Shown: positions 35,776 through 45,129 of the stretch, in pieces | Numbering within the stretch: position 1 is the first letter of the stretch | Layout: each line of letters begins with the position of its first letter | NCBI RefSeq assembly: GCF_001458435.1 | Contig: NZ_CYSF01000009.1 | Span: 62,001 to 126,000 of the forward strand | Direction of reading: 5' to 3' | DNA: 64,000 bases | Source of the DNA: Thalassovita mediterranea | Lineage (GTDB): Bacteria; Pseudomonadota; Alphaproteobacteria; Rhodobacterales; Rhodobacteraceae | Notes under the pieces: generated by a model | Database searches by the model: none | Told to the model about the DNA's origin: nothing | The model's input: only the letters and a program-made list of their open reading frames with translations | Position numbers and translations under genes: made by a program

Positions 35776-38700
35776 TCTGCTTCTCCCCGTCCTTGTCGTA
35801 GAAGACCGGATCACAGATCCGCGCCTTGTAGGTTTTGCCATCAGTGCCGGGGATCTCCAGCACCTCGCCCATGCGATCCGGGCCGTTGTGAACCAGTGCC
35901 ATCGCGATGCCTTTGCCCAGCGTCGGCGAATGGTAGGTGGATGTCACGCGACCTTGGGTGTTGCGCTGACCGTTGGCGTTGGTGCCACCAGCCGGCACAT
36001 AGGCGCCATCGGGCAGAACCGAACCATCCAGCGTTTCCAGACCCACCAGTTTCCAGCGGTTCGGATCGGCCATGTGGGTCCGCATCTGCGCACGTTTGCC
36101 GAGGAAGTCCTCTTTCTTCTTCGAGATCGCCCACTGCATGTTCAGATCCTGCGGGATCACGGTGCCGTCGGTTTCATCACCAATCATGATGAAGCCTTTT
36201 TCAGCCCGCATCACGTGCAGTGCCTCGGTGCCGTAGGGCATGACGTTGAACTCAGCGCCCGCTTCCAGCAGCTTGTCCCACAGCGCACGACCCAGCGACG
36301 CCGGAACCGCGATTTCGTAGGACAACTCGCCCGAGAAGGAGATCCGGTAGGCCCGCACAGGGATACCCGCCAGTTCGCCATCCGCCCATTCCATGAACTT
36401 CAGGCCCTCTTTGGACACATCCATGCCGCCAAGCTTTTCAAGCACTTCGCGGGCTTTCGGGCCAACGACGGCGATCTGGGCGTACTCTTCGGTGACGTTT
36501 GCAGTGTAGACTTTCCAGTCCCACCACTCGCACTGCAGCCAGTCTTCCATGTGGCCGTGGATACGGTCCGCACCGCCGGTGGTGGTGTGGCACAGGAAGG
36601 TGTCTTCGTCGATGCGCGCAACAACACCGTCATCCACGAGGAAGCCGTTTTCGTTACACATCAGACCGTAGCGGCATTTGCCCGGTTTCAGCGTCGACAT
36701 CATGTTGGTGTAGAGCATGTCGAGGAATTTGCCCGCATCGGGGCCCTTGACGATGATCTTACCCAGCGTGGAGGCATCGAGCAGACCCAGCGCTTCACGG
36801 GTCTGGTTGATCTCACGGCTAACCGCTTGAGCATGGGTTTCACCCTTGCGCGGGAAGCAGTAGGGACGACGCCAGTGGCCAACAGGTTCAAAGAAGGCAC
36901 CCTGCTCTTCGTGCCAGTCGTGGATCGGCGTGCGACGCAGCGGCTGGAAGATTTCGTCGCGCGCTTCACCGGCGATCGCGCCCAGCGAGATCGGGGTGTA
37001 GGGCGGACGGAAGGTGGTGGTGCCGACCTGCGGGATGTCCACGTTCAACGAGTGTGCCAGCGTGGCCAGACCGTTGATGTTGGACAGTTTGCCCTGATCG
37101 GTTGCCATGCCCAGCGTGGTGTAACGCTTGGTATGTTCAACGCTTTCATAGCCTTCTTGCGCAGCCAGCATGACGTCAGAGACTTTTACGTCGTTCTGAT
37201 AGTCAAGGAACGCTTTCATGCGCAGGGCCGGACCGGCGCCTTGCGGCATCAGCCAAACAGCGGCGGGGTTTGCCTCTGCTGCGCTTTCAGCGGCAGGTGC
37301 GGCCAGTTTGGTCGCGGCGGTGATGCCTGCGGCCTCGGCAGCGGCGATGCCAACAGCGGTTGCGTCTGCCATGATGGCGTTCAGGCCAAATTCGCCGTTG
37401 GCGGCACCGGCCACCTTGACGAAGCCCTGACCGTCAGCACCCAGCGGCGGGCGGCTGTTGTCGGGGCGGAAATGCGCCTGCGCATCGTCCCAGGTCAGTT
37501 TACCGCCACAGTGCGACCACAGGTGCACAACGGGGGACCAACCACCGGACATGGCAACAGCGTCTGCTGCGATCTCTTCCAGCACCGCGCCTTCGCCCGA
37601 CTGGTTGCAGATCGCCACACCGGTGACGCGCTTGCCACCTTGCACTTTGGCGATGGCTTTGCCGTTTTCGACGCGGATGCCGGCGGCGCGGGCCTCATCA
37701 GCCAGTGCGCCTGCGCCTTCGGGGCGAGCGTCCAGCAGAACCGGAACCTCAAGACCGTGTTCCTTCAGCGCCAGAGCGGTGCGGTAGGCGTCGTCGTTGT
37801 TGGTTACAACAACCACACGGTCACCGGCGGACACGCCGTAGTTCACCACATAGTCGCGCAGCGCACCGGCCAGCATGACGCCGGGGATGTCGTTGCCAGC
37901 AAAGGACAGAGGACGTTCGATGGCGCCGGTTGCGGTCACGATCTGTTTCGCACGGATGCGCCACAGGCGGTGACGCGGGCCAGCCATGTCGGGGGTATGA
38001 TCGGTCAGACGTTCATAACCCAGCATGTAGCCGTGATCGTAAACGCCCGAACCCATCATACGGGTGCGCAGGGTGACGTTTTCCATGCCCTTCAGTTCGG
38101 CCAGTGCGGCGGCGATGAAATCATCAACCGGTGCACCATCGATGGAGCCACCGTCAACCGGTGCGCGGCCACCCCAATGGGCGGTCTGTTCCATCAGCAG
38201 AACCTTGGCGCCTGCTTTGGCTGCGGCCAGCGCAGATTGCAGACCAGCAACACCGCCACCAATGACGACAACGTCAAAGAAGGCATAGTAGTGTTCATAG
38301 CGGTCGGCATCGCGATCCTTGGGCGCAGCGCCCAGACCGGCGGACTGACGCACGATCGGTTCGAACAGGTGTTTCCACGCCGCCCGAGGTGCCATGAAGG
38401 TTTTGTAGTAGAAACCTGCGGGCAGGAAACGCGCCATTTTATTGTTGATCGCGCCAATGTCGAACTCAAGGCTCGGCCAGTGGTTCTGCGAGGTGCAGTT
38501 CAGACCGTCAAACAGTTCGGTCGTGGTCGCGCGTTGGTTCGGCTCAAACTTGGAGCCCATCCCCAGACCAACCAGCGCGTTCGGCTCTTCGGCGCCAGAG
38601 GCGACGATGCCACGCGGACGGTGGTATTTGAACGAACGGCCAACCAGCATCTGGTCGTTTGCCAACAGGGCCGAGGCCAGCGTGTCGCCCTCAAACCCCT

Positions 38701-38782
38701 GAAACTGTTTGCCATTAAAGGCAAAGCTGATCTGCTTGCCCTTGTTCAGAAGGCGGCCGCCTGATGAAAGACGAGTGCTCAT
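35768..38782 (-). CDS. soxA: Sarcosine oxidase subunit alpha
   Basis: The 1,004-residue large subunit. A 2Fe-2S-ferredoxin-like N-terminal domain (about 15-95) is followed by an NAD-binding Rossmann domain (VVVIGGGVAGLQSALAAAKAG near residue 168) and a C-terminal GcvT-like tetrahydrofolate-binding half from about residue 600 (FLDMLYTNMMSTLKPGKCRYGLM). The enzyme oxidatively demethylates sarcosine to glycine; formaldehyde is passed to folate as 5,10-methylene-THF. Note that these sox genes are unrelated to sulfur oxidation. SD AAGGAGG is 9 bases before ATG 38782. Confidence 0.97.
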   Translation of the reverse strand: MSTRLSSGGRLLNKGKQISFAFNGKQFQGFEGDTLASALLANDQMLVGRSFKYHRPRGIVASGAEEPNALVGLGMGSKFEPNQRATTTELFDGLNCTSQNHWPSLEFDIGAINNKMARFLPAGFYYKTFMAPRAAWKHLFEPIVRQSAGLGAAPKDRDADRYEHYYAFFDVVVIGGGVAGLQSALAAAKAGAKVLLMEQTAHWGGRAPVDGGSIDGAPVDDFIAAALAELKGMENVTLRTRMMGSGVYDHGYMLGYERLTDHTPDMAGPRHRLWRIRAKQIVTATGAIERPLSFAGNDIPGVMLAGALRDYVVNYGVSAGDRVVVVTNNDDAYRTALALKEHGLEVPVLLDARPEGAGALADEARAAGIRVENGKAIAKVQGGKRVTGVAICNQSGEGAVLEEIAADAVAMSGGWSPVVHLWSHCGGKLTWDDAQAHFRPDNSRPPLGADGQGFVKVAGAANGEFGLNAIMADATAVGIAAAEAAGITAATKLAAPAAESAAEANPAAVWLMPQGAGPALRMKAFLDYQNDVKVSDVMLAAQEGYESVEHTKRYTTLGMATDQGKLSNINGLATLAHSLNVDIPQVGTTTFRPPYTPISLGAIAGEARDEIFQPLRRTPIHDWHEEQGAFFEPVGHWRRPYCFPRKGETHAQAVSREINQTREALGLLDASTLGKIIVKGPDAGKFLDMLYTNMMSTLKPGKCRYGLMCNENGFLVDDGVVARIDEDTFLCHTTTGGADRIHGHMEDWLQCEWWDWKVYTANVTEEYAQIAVVGPKAREVLEKLGGMDVSKEGLKFMEWADGELAGIPVRAYRISFSGELSYEIAVPASLGRALWDKLLEAGAEFNVMPYGTEALHVMRAEKGFIMIGDETDGTVIPQDLNMQWAISKKKEDFLGKRAQMRTHMADPNRWKLVGLETLDGSVLPDGAYVPAGGTNANGQRNTQGRVTSTYHSPTLGKGIAMALVHNGPDRMGEVLEIPGTDGKTYKARICDPVFYDKDGEKQNV

Positions 38783-38847
38783 GTCAAAGCCTCCTTGGCC
38801 ACGAGGTGGGCCGGGATTACGTAGTTGTCAGAAACGGTAAAGCGCAT
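38779..38847 (-). CDS. Possible 22-codon coupling peptide between soxD and soxA
   Basis: Between soxD and soxA an ATG at 38847, one base after the soxD stop, opens a frame of 22 codons (MRFTVSDNYVIPAHLVAKEA + LT). Its TGA overlaps the soxA ATG (ATGA), and the soxA ribosome site lies inside it. It exactly fills the gap, so ribosomes from soxD could run through it into soxA. Whether the peptide itself matters is unknown. Confidence 0.4.
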   Translation of the reverse strand: MRFTVSDNYVIPAHLVAKEALT

Positions 38848-38848
38848 C

Positions 38849-39187
38849 TCAGCCTTCACCTTTCAGCTCGCGCCAGGTCCAACCGGGACGTTTGGCGCTG
38901 ATTTTGTCTTGCAGGTCTTTCGGCGGTTCCAGCGTTTGGGCGCTGTAGGTGCCAAACACTTCCAGCGTCGCGGTGCAGCGGGCCGCGTGGAAATATTTGC
39001 CGCAGCCGTTTACGTGCCGCCAGCGTTCAAAGTGAACACCTTTGGGGTTTTCACGACGGAACAGATAGCCTTCGAACTCATCATCGGATGAGCCGGGACC
39101 AAATCGTTTCAGGTGCGCTTCACCGTCGGCATGCAGTTCGGTTTCTTCGCATTGCACGCCGCAGTAGGGGCATTCAAGAATAAGCAT
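38849..39187 (-). CDS. soxD: Sarcosine oxidase subunit delta
   Basis: A 112-residue zinc-binding subunit of heterotetrameric sarcosine oxidase. The N-terminal CPYCGVQCEETE and the later NGCGKYFHAARC supply cysteine and histidine ligands as in known delta subunits, and FRRENPKGVHFERWRH is a typical core segment. It lies 14 bases after soxB in the order soxB-soxD-soxA-soxG. Confidence 0.96.
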   Translation of the reverse strand: MLILECPYCGVQCEETELHADGEAHLKRFGPGSSDDEFEGYLFRRENPKGVHFERWRHVNGCGKYFHAARCTATLEVFGTYSAQTLEPPKDLQDKISAKRPGWTWRELKGEG

Positions 39188-39201
39188 GATCCAGACCTTT
39201 C

Positions 39202-40446
39202 TTAGTGGGCCACGCCGGCCGCGACGCTTTCGTCGATGAAGCGGCCTTCGGTGAAACGGTTAAGGCCAAAATCTTCGGCCAGCGGCGAGTGGCCTTTGGC
39301 CATCAGTTCTGCCATTGCCCAGCCGGAGCCAGGGATCGCTTTAAAGCCGCCGGTGCCCCAGCCGCAGTTGACGAAAATGCCATCAATCGGCGCTTTCGAC
39401 AGGATGGGCGAACGGTCGCCGGTCATATCCACGATACCGCCCCACTGGCGCAGCATCTTCAGGCGGCTGACCATCGGGAAGGTTTCCACGAGGGCGCGCA
39501 CGGTTTCCTCAATGTGGTGGTAGGAGCCACGCTGGGTGTAGTTGTTGAACCCGTCGGTGCCGCCGCCGATGACCATTTCGCCCTTGTCGGACTGGCTCAT
39601 GTAGCCGTGCACGGTGTTGGCCATCACAACTACATCCATACAGGGTTTGATCGGTTCAGACACCAGCGCCTGCAGCGCCAGAGATTCAATAGGCAGACGG
39701 AAGCCCGCTTTTTCAGCCAGCACACCGGCGTGACCAGCCACAACCATGCCCAGCTTGTCGCAATCGATGGGGCCTTGGTTGGTTTCAACACCAACAACCT
39801 TGCCACCTTCGTTGCGCACACCGGTCACTTCGCATTTCTGAATGATGTCCATGCCCATCTGCGAACAAGCACGGGCATAACCCCAAGCAACAGCGTCGTG
39901 ACGCGCGGTGCCACCGCGTTCCTGCCACAGGCCACCAAGGACGGGGTAACGCGGACCATCCAGATTGATGATCGGCACCAGTTCCTTGACCTTCTGGGGG
40001 CTGATGAATTCAGTTTTTACACCTTGCAGGGCGTTAGCGTGGGCGGTCCGCTGGTAGCCACGCACCTCATGTTCGGTCTGCGCCAGCATGATCACACCAC
40101 GGGGGCTGAACATGACGTTGTAGTTCAGGTCCTGAGACATGGTCTCATAGAGCGAGCGCGCTTTTTCATAGATCGCCGCCGACGGATCCTGCAGGTAGTT
40201 CGACCGGATGATCGTGGTGTTCCGGCCGGTGTTACCACCACCCAGCCAGCCTTTTTCAAGGACGGCGACATTGGTGATGCCGAAATTCTTACCCAGATAA
40301 TACGCCGTGGCCAGGCCGTGCCCACCGGCACCGACGATGATCACATCGTATTTCTTCTTGGGCTTGGGCGAGGCCCAGGCGCGTTCCCAACCCGTATGGT
40401 AGCGGGCGGCTTCGCGGGCGATAGCAAAGGCGGAATATCGTTTCAT
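39202..40446 (-). CDS. soxB: Sarcosine oxidase subunit beta
   Basis: A 414-residue flavoprotein, the catalytic subunit that oxidises sarcosine. The dinucleotide-binding motif VIIVGAGGHGLATAYYLGK lies near residue 35, the flavin-contacting GGGNTGRNTTIIRSNYL near 69, and the C-terminal CGWGTGGFKAIPGSG near 360. It contains non-covalent FAD and a covalent FMN shared with the alpha subunit in known enzymes. It is the first gene of the operon; the 275-base upstream region contains a 20-bp palindrome that may be an operator. Confidence 0.97.
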   Translation of the reverse strand: MKRYSAFAIAREAARYHTGWERAWASPKPKKKYDVIIVGAGGHGLATAYYLGKNFGITNVAVLEKGWLGGGNTGRNTTIIRSNYLQDPSAAIYEKARSLYETMSQDLNYNVMFSPRGVIMLAQTEHEVRGYQRTAHANALQGVKTEFISPQKVKELVPIINLDGPRYPVLGGLWQERGGTARHDAVAWGYARACSQMGMDIIQKCEVTGVRNEGGKVVGVETNQGPIDCDKLGMVVAGHAGVLAEKAGFRLPIESLALQALVSEPIKPCMDVVVMANTVHGYMSQSDKGEMVIGGGTDGFNNYTQRGSYHHIEETVRALVETFPMVSRLKMLRQWGGIVDMTGDRSPILSKAPIDGIFVNCGWGTGGFKAIPGSGWAMAELMAKGHSPLAEDFGLNRFTEGRFIDESVAAGVAH

Positions 40447-40546
40447 GGGGCGTCTTTCGCGTCGATTCCGGGGATTAAACTCTGTCAGTATTCATGCCGA
40501 CTCTGTTCCCTGCCCCCCCGTTTCCAAGCGTCATTTTTCCGTCCGG

Positions 40547-40566
40547 TTGCGACATGAGGGTCGCAA
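40547..40566. promoter_or_regulatory. 20-bp palindrome between soxB and ccmI, possible operator
   Basis: A perfect inverted repeat TTGCGAC-ATGAGG-GTCGCAA (7-6-7) lies about 100 bases upstream of the soxB start and 155 upstream of ccmI. A further TTGCGACAA half-site occurs around 40623. The symmetry suggests a dimeric regulator; the regulator is unknown. Confidence 0.5.
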
Positions 40567-40721
40567 AGTGCATTTTTCCCTGCAAATCCGTCCTAGCCTT
40601 GGACGTTTTCCGTGCTTCACAGTTGCGACAACTCGGCGCTGTACGGCGATTTTGCGTGAATTAAGCCTTTTGCCTGCGGGGGCGCAGCGTTACATCACGG
40701 AGAACTGCAGCAGGAGGCCAC

Positions 40722-41948
40722 ATGACGTTCTGGATCATCACCGCAGCCCTGGCTCTGGGCGTGTCCCTATTGATGGCAATCGCCCTGTTGCGTGGCCGCA
40801 CCGGCGCAGAACCCCCTGCCGCCTATGACCTGAAGGTCTACCGCGCCCAACTGGCTGAGGTCGACAAAGATATGGCGCGCGGCGTCATCAACGCAGAGGA
40901 CGGCGAGCGTACCAAGGCCGAAATCTCGCGCCGCATCCTGTCTGCTGATGCCCAACTGCGAACCGGTGGCGAAACCGGCGGCCAGCCTGCGATGGCGGGC
41001 AAAGTTGTGGCTGTCGCAACAACGGTGTTTGTCGTTGGTGGCGCATTTGTCCTTTATAACGATCTGGGCGCACCGCACGTACCAGATCTGGCGCTGAAGG
41101 ATCGTCTGGCGATGGCCGATGACATTCGCCGCAACCGCCCAAGCCAAGAAGAGGTCGAGGCCCGCACCACCCCCACCGCGCCAGAAACAGAGATCAGCGA
41201 AGAATATAAACTGCTGATGACCCAACTGCGCGCCGCTGTGGTTGAGCGCCCGAATGATCTGCAAGGCCTGCGCCTGCTGACCCGCAATGAAGCTGCTCTT
41301 GGGAATTTTGTGGCCGCACGCAAGGCACAAGAGCAGGTCGTCGCTGTCCTTGGCAACGATGCGCAGGTCGAGGATCTGATTGATCTGGCCGATTTGATGG
41401 TACTGGCAGCTGGCGGCTTTGTCTCCCCCGAGGCAGAGCGCGTACTGGGCCGCATCCTAAAGGCTGACGGCCAAAACCCGATTGCGCGCTACTACATGGG
41501 GCTGATGTTTGCACAGGTCGGACGTCCTGATGGCGCGTTTCGCATCTGGTCCACGCTGCTAAAGGAAGGCCCCGCAGACGCGCCTTGGATCGCCCCGATC
41601 CGCGGCCAGATCGAAACGGCCGCACAGCAGGCAGGCATCCGCTATGAACTGCCCCCGTTGAATGCAGCGCCAGGTCCAGACGCCGACCAAATCCGCGCTG
41701 CGCAGGACATGAGCGTCGAAGAACGCAATGAAATGATCCGTGGCATGGTGGCTGGCCTCGCTGATCGTCTGGCCACAGACGGCGGCACACCCGAGGAATG
41801 GGCGCGCCTGATCAGCGCCTATGGCGTTCTGGATGAGGTGGGACAGGCTCAGGCGATCTATACTGAGGCATTGCAGGTTTTTGCCGCCTCCCCCGAGGCG
41901 CTGCGCCTGATCGAGGCCGCCGCCGAAAACGCAGGATTGCGCCAATGA
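40722..41948 (+). CDS. ccmI: c-type cytochrome biogenesis protein CcmI
   Basis: A 408-residue membrane protein acting as chaperone for apocytochrome c before heme ligation. The first helix [21 protein letters not shown] is followed by a cytoplasmic leucine-zipper-like loop ([23 protein letters not shown]) and a second helix near residue 90 ([22 protein letters not shown]). The periplasmic part holds TPR repeats ([22 protein letters not shown]). SD GGAGG is 6 bases before the ATG. It is separate from the ccmABCDG block and overlaps ruvX by 4 bases. Confidence 0.93.
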   Translation: MTFWIITAALALGVSLLMAIALLRGRTGAEPPAAYDLKVYRAQLAEVDKDMARGVINAEDGERTKAEISRRILSADAQLRTGGETGGQPAMAGKVVAVATTVFVVGGAFVLYNDLGAPHVPDLALKDRLAMADDIRRNRPSQEEVEARTTPTAPETEISEEYKLLMTQLRAAVVERPNDLQGLRLLTRNEAALGNFVAARKAQEQVVAVLGNDAQVEDLIDLADLMVLAAGGFVSPEAERVLGRILKADGQNPIARYYMGLMFAQVGRPDGAFRIWSTLLKEGPADAPWIAPIRGQIETAAQQAGIRYELPPLNAAPGPDADQIRAAQDMSVEERNEMIRGMVAGLADRLATDGGTPEEWARLISAYGVLDEVGQAQAIYTEALQVFAASPEALRLIEAAAENAGLRQ

Positions 41949-42409
41949 TTTATGAAACTGAACAAGAAATGGCCGCCGCGCTGGCCCCAATGCAGCCACT
42001 GATGGGCCTTGATCTGGGGACCAAGACGATTGGCGTGGCGGTGTCTGATGTGTTGCGTTCCGTTGCGACGCCCGTTGAAACGGTCAAACGCAAAAAATTT
42101 GGTGTCGATGCCGCGCGCCTATTGGAGATTTGCAAGGACCGGCAGGTCGGCGGCATCCTCCTTGGTCTGCCACGCAATATGGACGGATCTGAAGGGCCGC
42201 GCGCCCAATCCACCCGCGCCTTTGCCCGCAATCTTAGCCAGCTGACCGATCTGCCAATTGGCTACTGGGACGAACGCCTGTCCACCGTGGCCGCCGAACG
42301 CGCCCTGATCGAGGCGGATACGTCGCGCGCCAAACGGGCCGAAAAAATCGACAATGTGGCGGCCTCTTTTATCCTTCAGGGCTTCCTTGATCGGTTGCGC
42401 AATCTATAA
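41945..42409 (+). CDS. ruvX: Putative pre-16S rRNA nuclease / Holliday junction resolvase RuvX (YqgF)
   Basis: A 154-residue RNase H-like nuclease. The catalytic [15 protein letters not shown] lies at about residues 21-35, [15 protein letters not shown] near 74, and [15 protein letters not shown] near 103. The family matures the 5' end of 16S rRNA in E. coli and was also proposed to resolve recombination junctions. The start overlaps the ccmI stop (ATGA). Confidence 0.95.
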   Translation: MIYETEQEMAAALAPMQPLMGLDLGTKTIGVAVSDVLRSVATPVETVKRKKFGVDAARLLEICKDRQVGGILLGLPRNMDGSEGPRAQSTRAFARNLSQLTDLPIGYWDERLSTVAAERALIEADTSRAKRAEKIDNVAASFILQGFLDRLRNL

Positions 42410-42477
42410 CATCTGAAACTCTGGGCCGCCCAAAGGCGCCCTGCCCCATCCCTCCGCCGCCGCAAGAAGGATCCCAA

Positions 42478-42711
42478 ATGAGCGACGACGTCTGGAAACG
42501 CAACGAGATCGAGAGCCCCTGCGTGAAGCTCTGCGCGATCCACCCCAAGGCCAAAATCTGCACTGGCTGCCACCGTAGCCTGGATGAGATCGGCAACTGG
42601 TCCCGGATGACGCCCGAAGCACGGCGTGAGGTGATGGCGGACCTACCCAATCGCGCCAGCCTGTTGAAACAGCGACGTGGCGGGCGTAGCGCACGGATGC
42701 GGGGTCAATAA
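42478..42711 (+). CDS. DUF1289 domain-containing protein
   Basis: A 77-residue protein with four cysteines in the DUF1289 arrangement: SPCVKLCAIHP, then CTGCHRSLDEIGNWSRM. The pattern suggests a metal or Fe-S site, but no function has been established for the family. AAGGATCCCAA precedes the ATG. It lies 68 bases after ruvX on the same strand and may belong to the same transcript, which ends at the convergent terminator at 42762. Confidence 0.88.
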   Translation: MSDDVWKRNEIESPCVKLCAIHPKAKICTGCHRSLDEIGNWSRMTPEARREVMADLPNRASLLKQRRGGRSARMRGQ

Positions 42712-42761
42712 CCGCAACGGTGCCCCCCCCCTGGAACGCACTAAACTGGACCACAAAAACG

Positions 42762-42793
42762 AAAGCCGCCCTCATTTCTGACGGGCGGCTTTG
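42762..42793. terminator. Bidirectional terminator between DUF1289 and RTX genes
   Basis: A perfect 10-bp stem AAAGCCGCCC / GGGCGGCTTT has T-rich tails on both strands (TGTTG on plus, CGTTTTTG on minus) and lies between convergent genes. Confidence 0.88.
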
Positions 42794-42813
42794 TTGTGAT
42801 ATGCTCACAGTGT

Positions 42814-44094
42814 TTAGGTCGATGGCACCGGATCAGGATCTGGTGTGGGTGCCGGATCAGGATCGGGCGTGGGGGCCGGATCGGACTCTGGTGCATCCAA
42901 CCAGCCATCAACAGCGGACACCACAACATCGCCCACCGTCAAGGTGCCAAACGCGCCCGACACTGTTGCCACAACATCCCCGTCAATCAGGATCTGTGCA
43001 TCGCCAGCCGCATCCGGATCCTCTTGCAGTGTAACAACAGGTGGCGTGGTGTCAGCCGCGTTATAGTTCAACACGATCACATCCTGACCGCGAACATAGT
43101 CACGGATCTGCACCTCTTCGTTAATCCAGGTGCCCAGGGCAAACATATCGGCGCCTTCGCCACCGCGCAGTTCATCCCCACTACCCGCCAGCAGTGTATC
43201 GTTGCCTTCACCACCAAAGAGCTGGTCAGGGTCCAGAATATCGCTGTTACGGAAACCAGTATCAGCGGGGTTTGAGGACAGGTAGCCCTGAATGGCATCA
43301 TTGCCTTCGTCGCCGGACAGCTGGTCAGAACCTGCGCCACCTTCGATCAGGTCATTGCCCAGACCGCCGGATACGGTGTCATTTCCTGCACCACCAACGA
43401 GCGAGTCATTGCCGGAACCACCAAGGATCCAGTCGACGTCATCGCCCCCATCAATCAGGTCGTTGCCATCGCCACCGTTCAGCGTGTCGTTGCCCGCCTC
43501 GCCCAGCAAGACGTCATTGCCACCTTCGCCAAACAGCTGATCAACGCCAGCGCCGCCGTTCAAGGCATCATTTTCAGCGCCACCATACAGCGTGTCATTG
43601 CCTGCTTCGCCCAACAGCGTGTCGGCACCGGCCTCACCAGTCAGGAAATCGTTGCTGTCGCCACCGCTCAGCTGGTCATCGCCGTCGCCACCCGCCAAGT
43701 CATCCGTTCCGGCGCCGCCGGACAGGGTGTCGTTTCCGTCATCGCCGACCAACCGGTCGTTGCCGGTATTCCCCATGATGCTATCATCGCCGGACCCGCC
43801 ACGCAGGTCATCGTTGTCGGCGCCACCATCGATCAGATCACGACCGACGCCGCCGCGGATAAGGTCACCACCGGCACCACCGTTGATGGTATCGTCGCCA
43901 GCGCGACCCAGAATATCGTCGCCACTGGTGCTGCCCAGAAAGAGTTCGTCGCCCTCTGTTCCCTCAGCGGATCCAATGAAATCGGGATCGCCGCTGTGCG
44001 GCTCCTCTTCTTCATTGTTAGTGCCATCTTCTTCGAACAAGGTGTAGACGCTGTAAACGCTGGCAAGGCCCAGCAAAGTCATGATCGCTAACAT
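42814..44094 (-). CDS. RTX calcium-binding repeat protein with N-terminal membrane anchor
   Basis: A 426-residue protein. It begins with a hydrophobic helix (MLAIMTLLGLASVYSVYTLF), then an acidic spacer, then about 26 nonapeptide GGxGxDx(L/I) units (residues about 60-290) that form calcium-binding parallel beta-rolls. A beta domain follows (WINEEVQIRDYVRGQDVIVLNYN), and the end is Pro/Asp-rich (DPAPTPDPDP). ATG 44094 is chosen because AGGGGA lies 9 bases upstream; a TTG-initiated frame from 44151 is also open, with a perfect AAGGAGGT inside it. No type I secretion genes are adjacent. Surface or adhesion function is inferred only. Confidence 0.75.
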   Translation of the reverse strand: MLAIMTLLGLASVYSVYTLFEEDGTNNEEEEPHSGDPDFIGSAEGTEGDELFLGSTSGDDILGRAGDDTINGGAGGDLIRGGVGRDLIDGGADNDDLRGGSGDDSIMGNTGNDRLVGDDGNDTLSGGAGTDDLAGGDGDDQLSGGDSNDFLTGEAGADTLLGEAGNDTLYGGAENDALNGGAGVDQLFGEGGNDVLLGEAGNDTLNGGDGNDLIDGGDDVDWILGGSGNDSLVGGAGNDTVSGGLGNDLIEGGAGSDQLSGDEGNDAIQGYLSSNPADTGFRNSDILDPDQLFGGEGNDTLLAGSGDELRGGEGADMFALGTWINEEVQIRDYVRGQDVIVLNYNAADTTPPVVTLQEDPDAAGDAQILIDGDVVATVSGAFGTLTVGDVVVSAVDGWLDAPESDPAPTPDPDPAPTPDPDPVPST

Positions 44095-44233
44095 TGTGAT
44101 CGGTCCCCTAAAATGCACTCGCAGAGTACGAACTACCTCCTTTAGTTGCAACCGATACCAACTATAGTCGATATTTTAGAAACAGTTTCACCGCTAACGA
44201 ATGACTGACGCATCATCTTGCGACAATCGCACA

Positions 44234-44257
44234 CAAAAACGGGGGCCGAAGCCCCCG
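44234..44257 (-). terminator. Intrinsic terminator of the second TauE/SafE gene
   Basis: On the minus strand CGGGGGC / GCCCCCG with a TTCG-type loop is followed by TTTTTGTG. It lies about 50 bases after the stop codon. Confidence 0.88.
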
Positions 44258-44304
44258 TATTTTCACCAGATATTTTATCACTCAAGCGCGAATCAAACTG
44301 GCGC

Positions 44305-45129
44305 TCAAAGACCAAATGCTTTGCGCAGCATGTTCAGCGCAACCAACGTAAGAAAAACCGCAAACACACGTTTTAGTGGTTTCGGATCCATGGCATGCGC
44401 CAGTTTCACGCCAAGTGGTGTGGTCATCAATGTCATCGCAATCGTGATCGCAAACGCCACCAGATTGACCGCCCCAAGGGTCATCGGCGGCCGTTGTGCC
44501 GGATCAATCGATACAAACAGGAACCCGATCACGGCAGGCACGGCAATAATCACACCAAAGCCCGCAGCCGTTGCCACCGCACGGTGAATTGGCGTAGCAA
44601 AGAGGGTCATCAACGGCACACCAAAACTGCCACCCCCGATCCCCATTAGCACAGACAGGAACCCGACCATGGGCGAAATCACCAGACGGGCAATCCCGCG
44701 TGGCATCTGTTGGCCCAACCGCCATTCACTGCGTCCCAACCCCATGTAGGCACCAATCACCAAGGCCAGCACACCAAAAATTCCCTGAAGCGTGGCAGAG
44801 CGCAACGATGCGGCCACCAGAACGCCAACAATCGCACCAACCACGATCCCCGGCCCCCAACCGCGCAGGATCGACCATTCCACCGCGCCCTTTTTGTTGT
44901 GGCTATGCACAGACCGCAAAGAGGTCACGATGATCGTCGCCAGTGAGGTCGCCAAACACATCTGCATGAGCTGAGGACCATCATAGCCAAGCGTCTGAAA
45001 CGCATAGAAATAAGAAGGCACAAGTACGATGCCACCACCGACCCCTAACAGGCCGGCAAGCACGCCCGCGATTGCCCCAATGGCCATCAACAGGCCCAGC
45101 ATCATCAGCAACAATTCAATTTCCGGCAT
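44305..45129 (-). CDS. TauE/SafE family anion permease, second copy in the window
   Basis: A 274-residue protein with about eight membrane helices. Paired signatures are GVLAGLLGVGGGIVLVPSYF near residue 22 and GFLSVLMGIGGGSFGVPLMTLF near 160. This is the larger, canonical TauE/SafE type (double GVGGG/GIGGG), different from the divergent copy next to secF. Substrates of the family include sulfite and organosulfonates; the substrate here is unknown. ATG 45129 has AGGGGA upstream; an ATG at 45162 would add 11 non-conserved residues. Confidence 0.87.
   Translation of the reverse strand: MPEIELLLMMLGLLMAIGAIAGVLAGLLGVGGGIVLVPSYFYAFQTLGYDGPQLMQMCLATSLATIIVTSLRSVHSHNKKGAVEWSILRGWGPGIVVGAIVGVLVAASLRSATLQGIFGVLALVIGAYMGLGRSEWRLGQQMPRGIARLVISPMVGFLSVLMGIGGGSFGVPLMTLFATPIHRAVATAAGFGVIIAVPAVIGFLFVSIDPAQRPPMTLGAVNLVAFAITIAMTLMTTPLGVKLAHAMDPKPLKRVFAVFLTLVALNMLRKAFGL

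Noticed and set aside
35579-38764. Very long open frame (over 1,000 codons) antisense to soxA
   Set aside because: It mirrors soxA codon by codon, a known effect of GC-rich codon usage. The translation is His/Gln/Val/Gly-rich with no recognisable domain, while soxA is certain.
35194-40446. sox gene names suggesting thiosulfate oxidation
   Set aside because: The proteins are the four subunits of heterotetrameric sarcosine oxidase, not the SoxXYZABCD sulfur system.
43290-44050. Regular DNA repeats that could suggest a CRISPR or satellite array
   Set aside because: The periodicity is 27 bases with degenerate units in one open frame and reflects the RTX nonapeptide repeats of the encoded protein.
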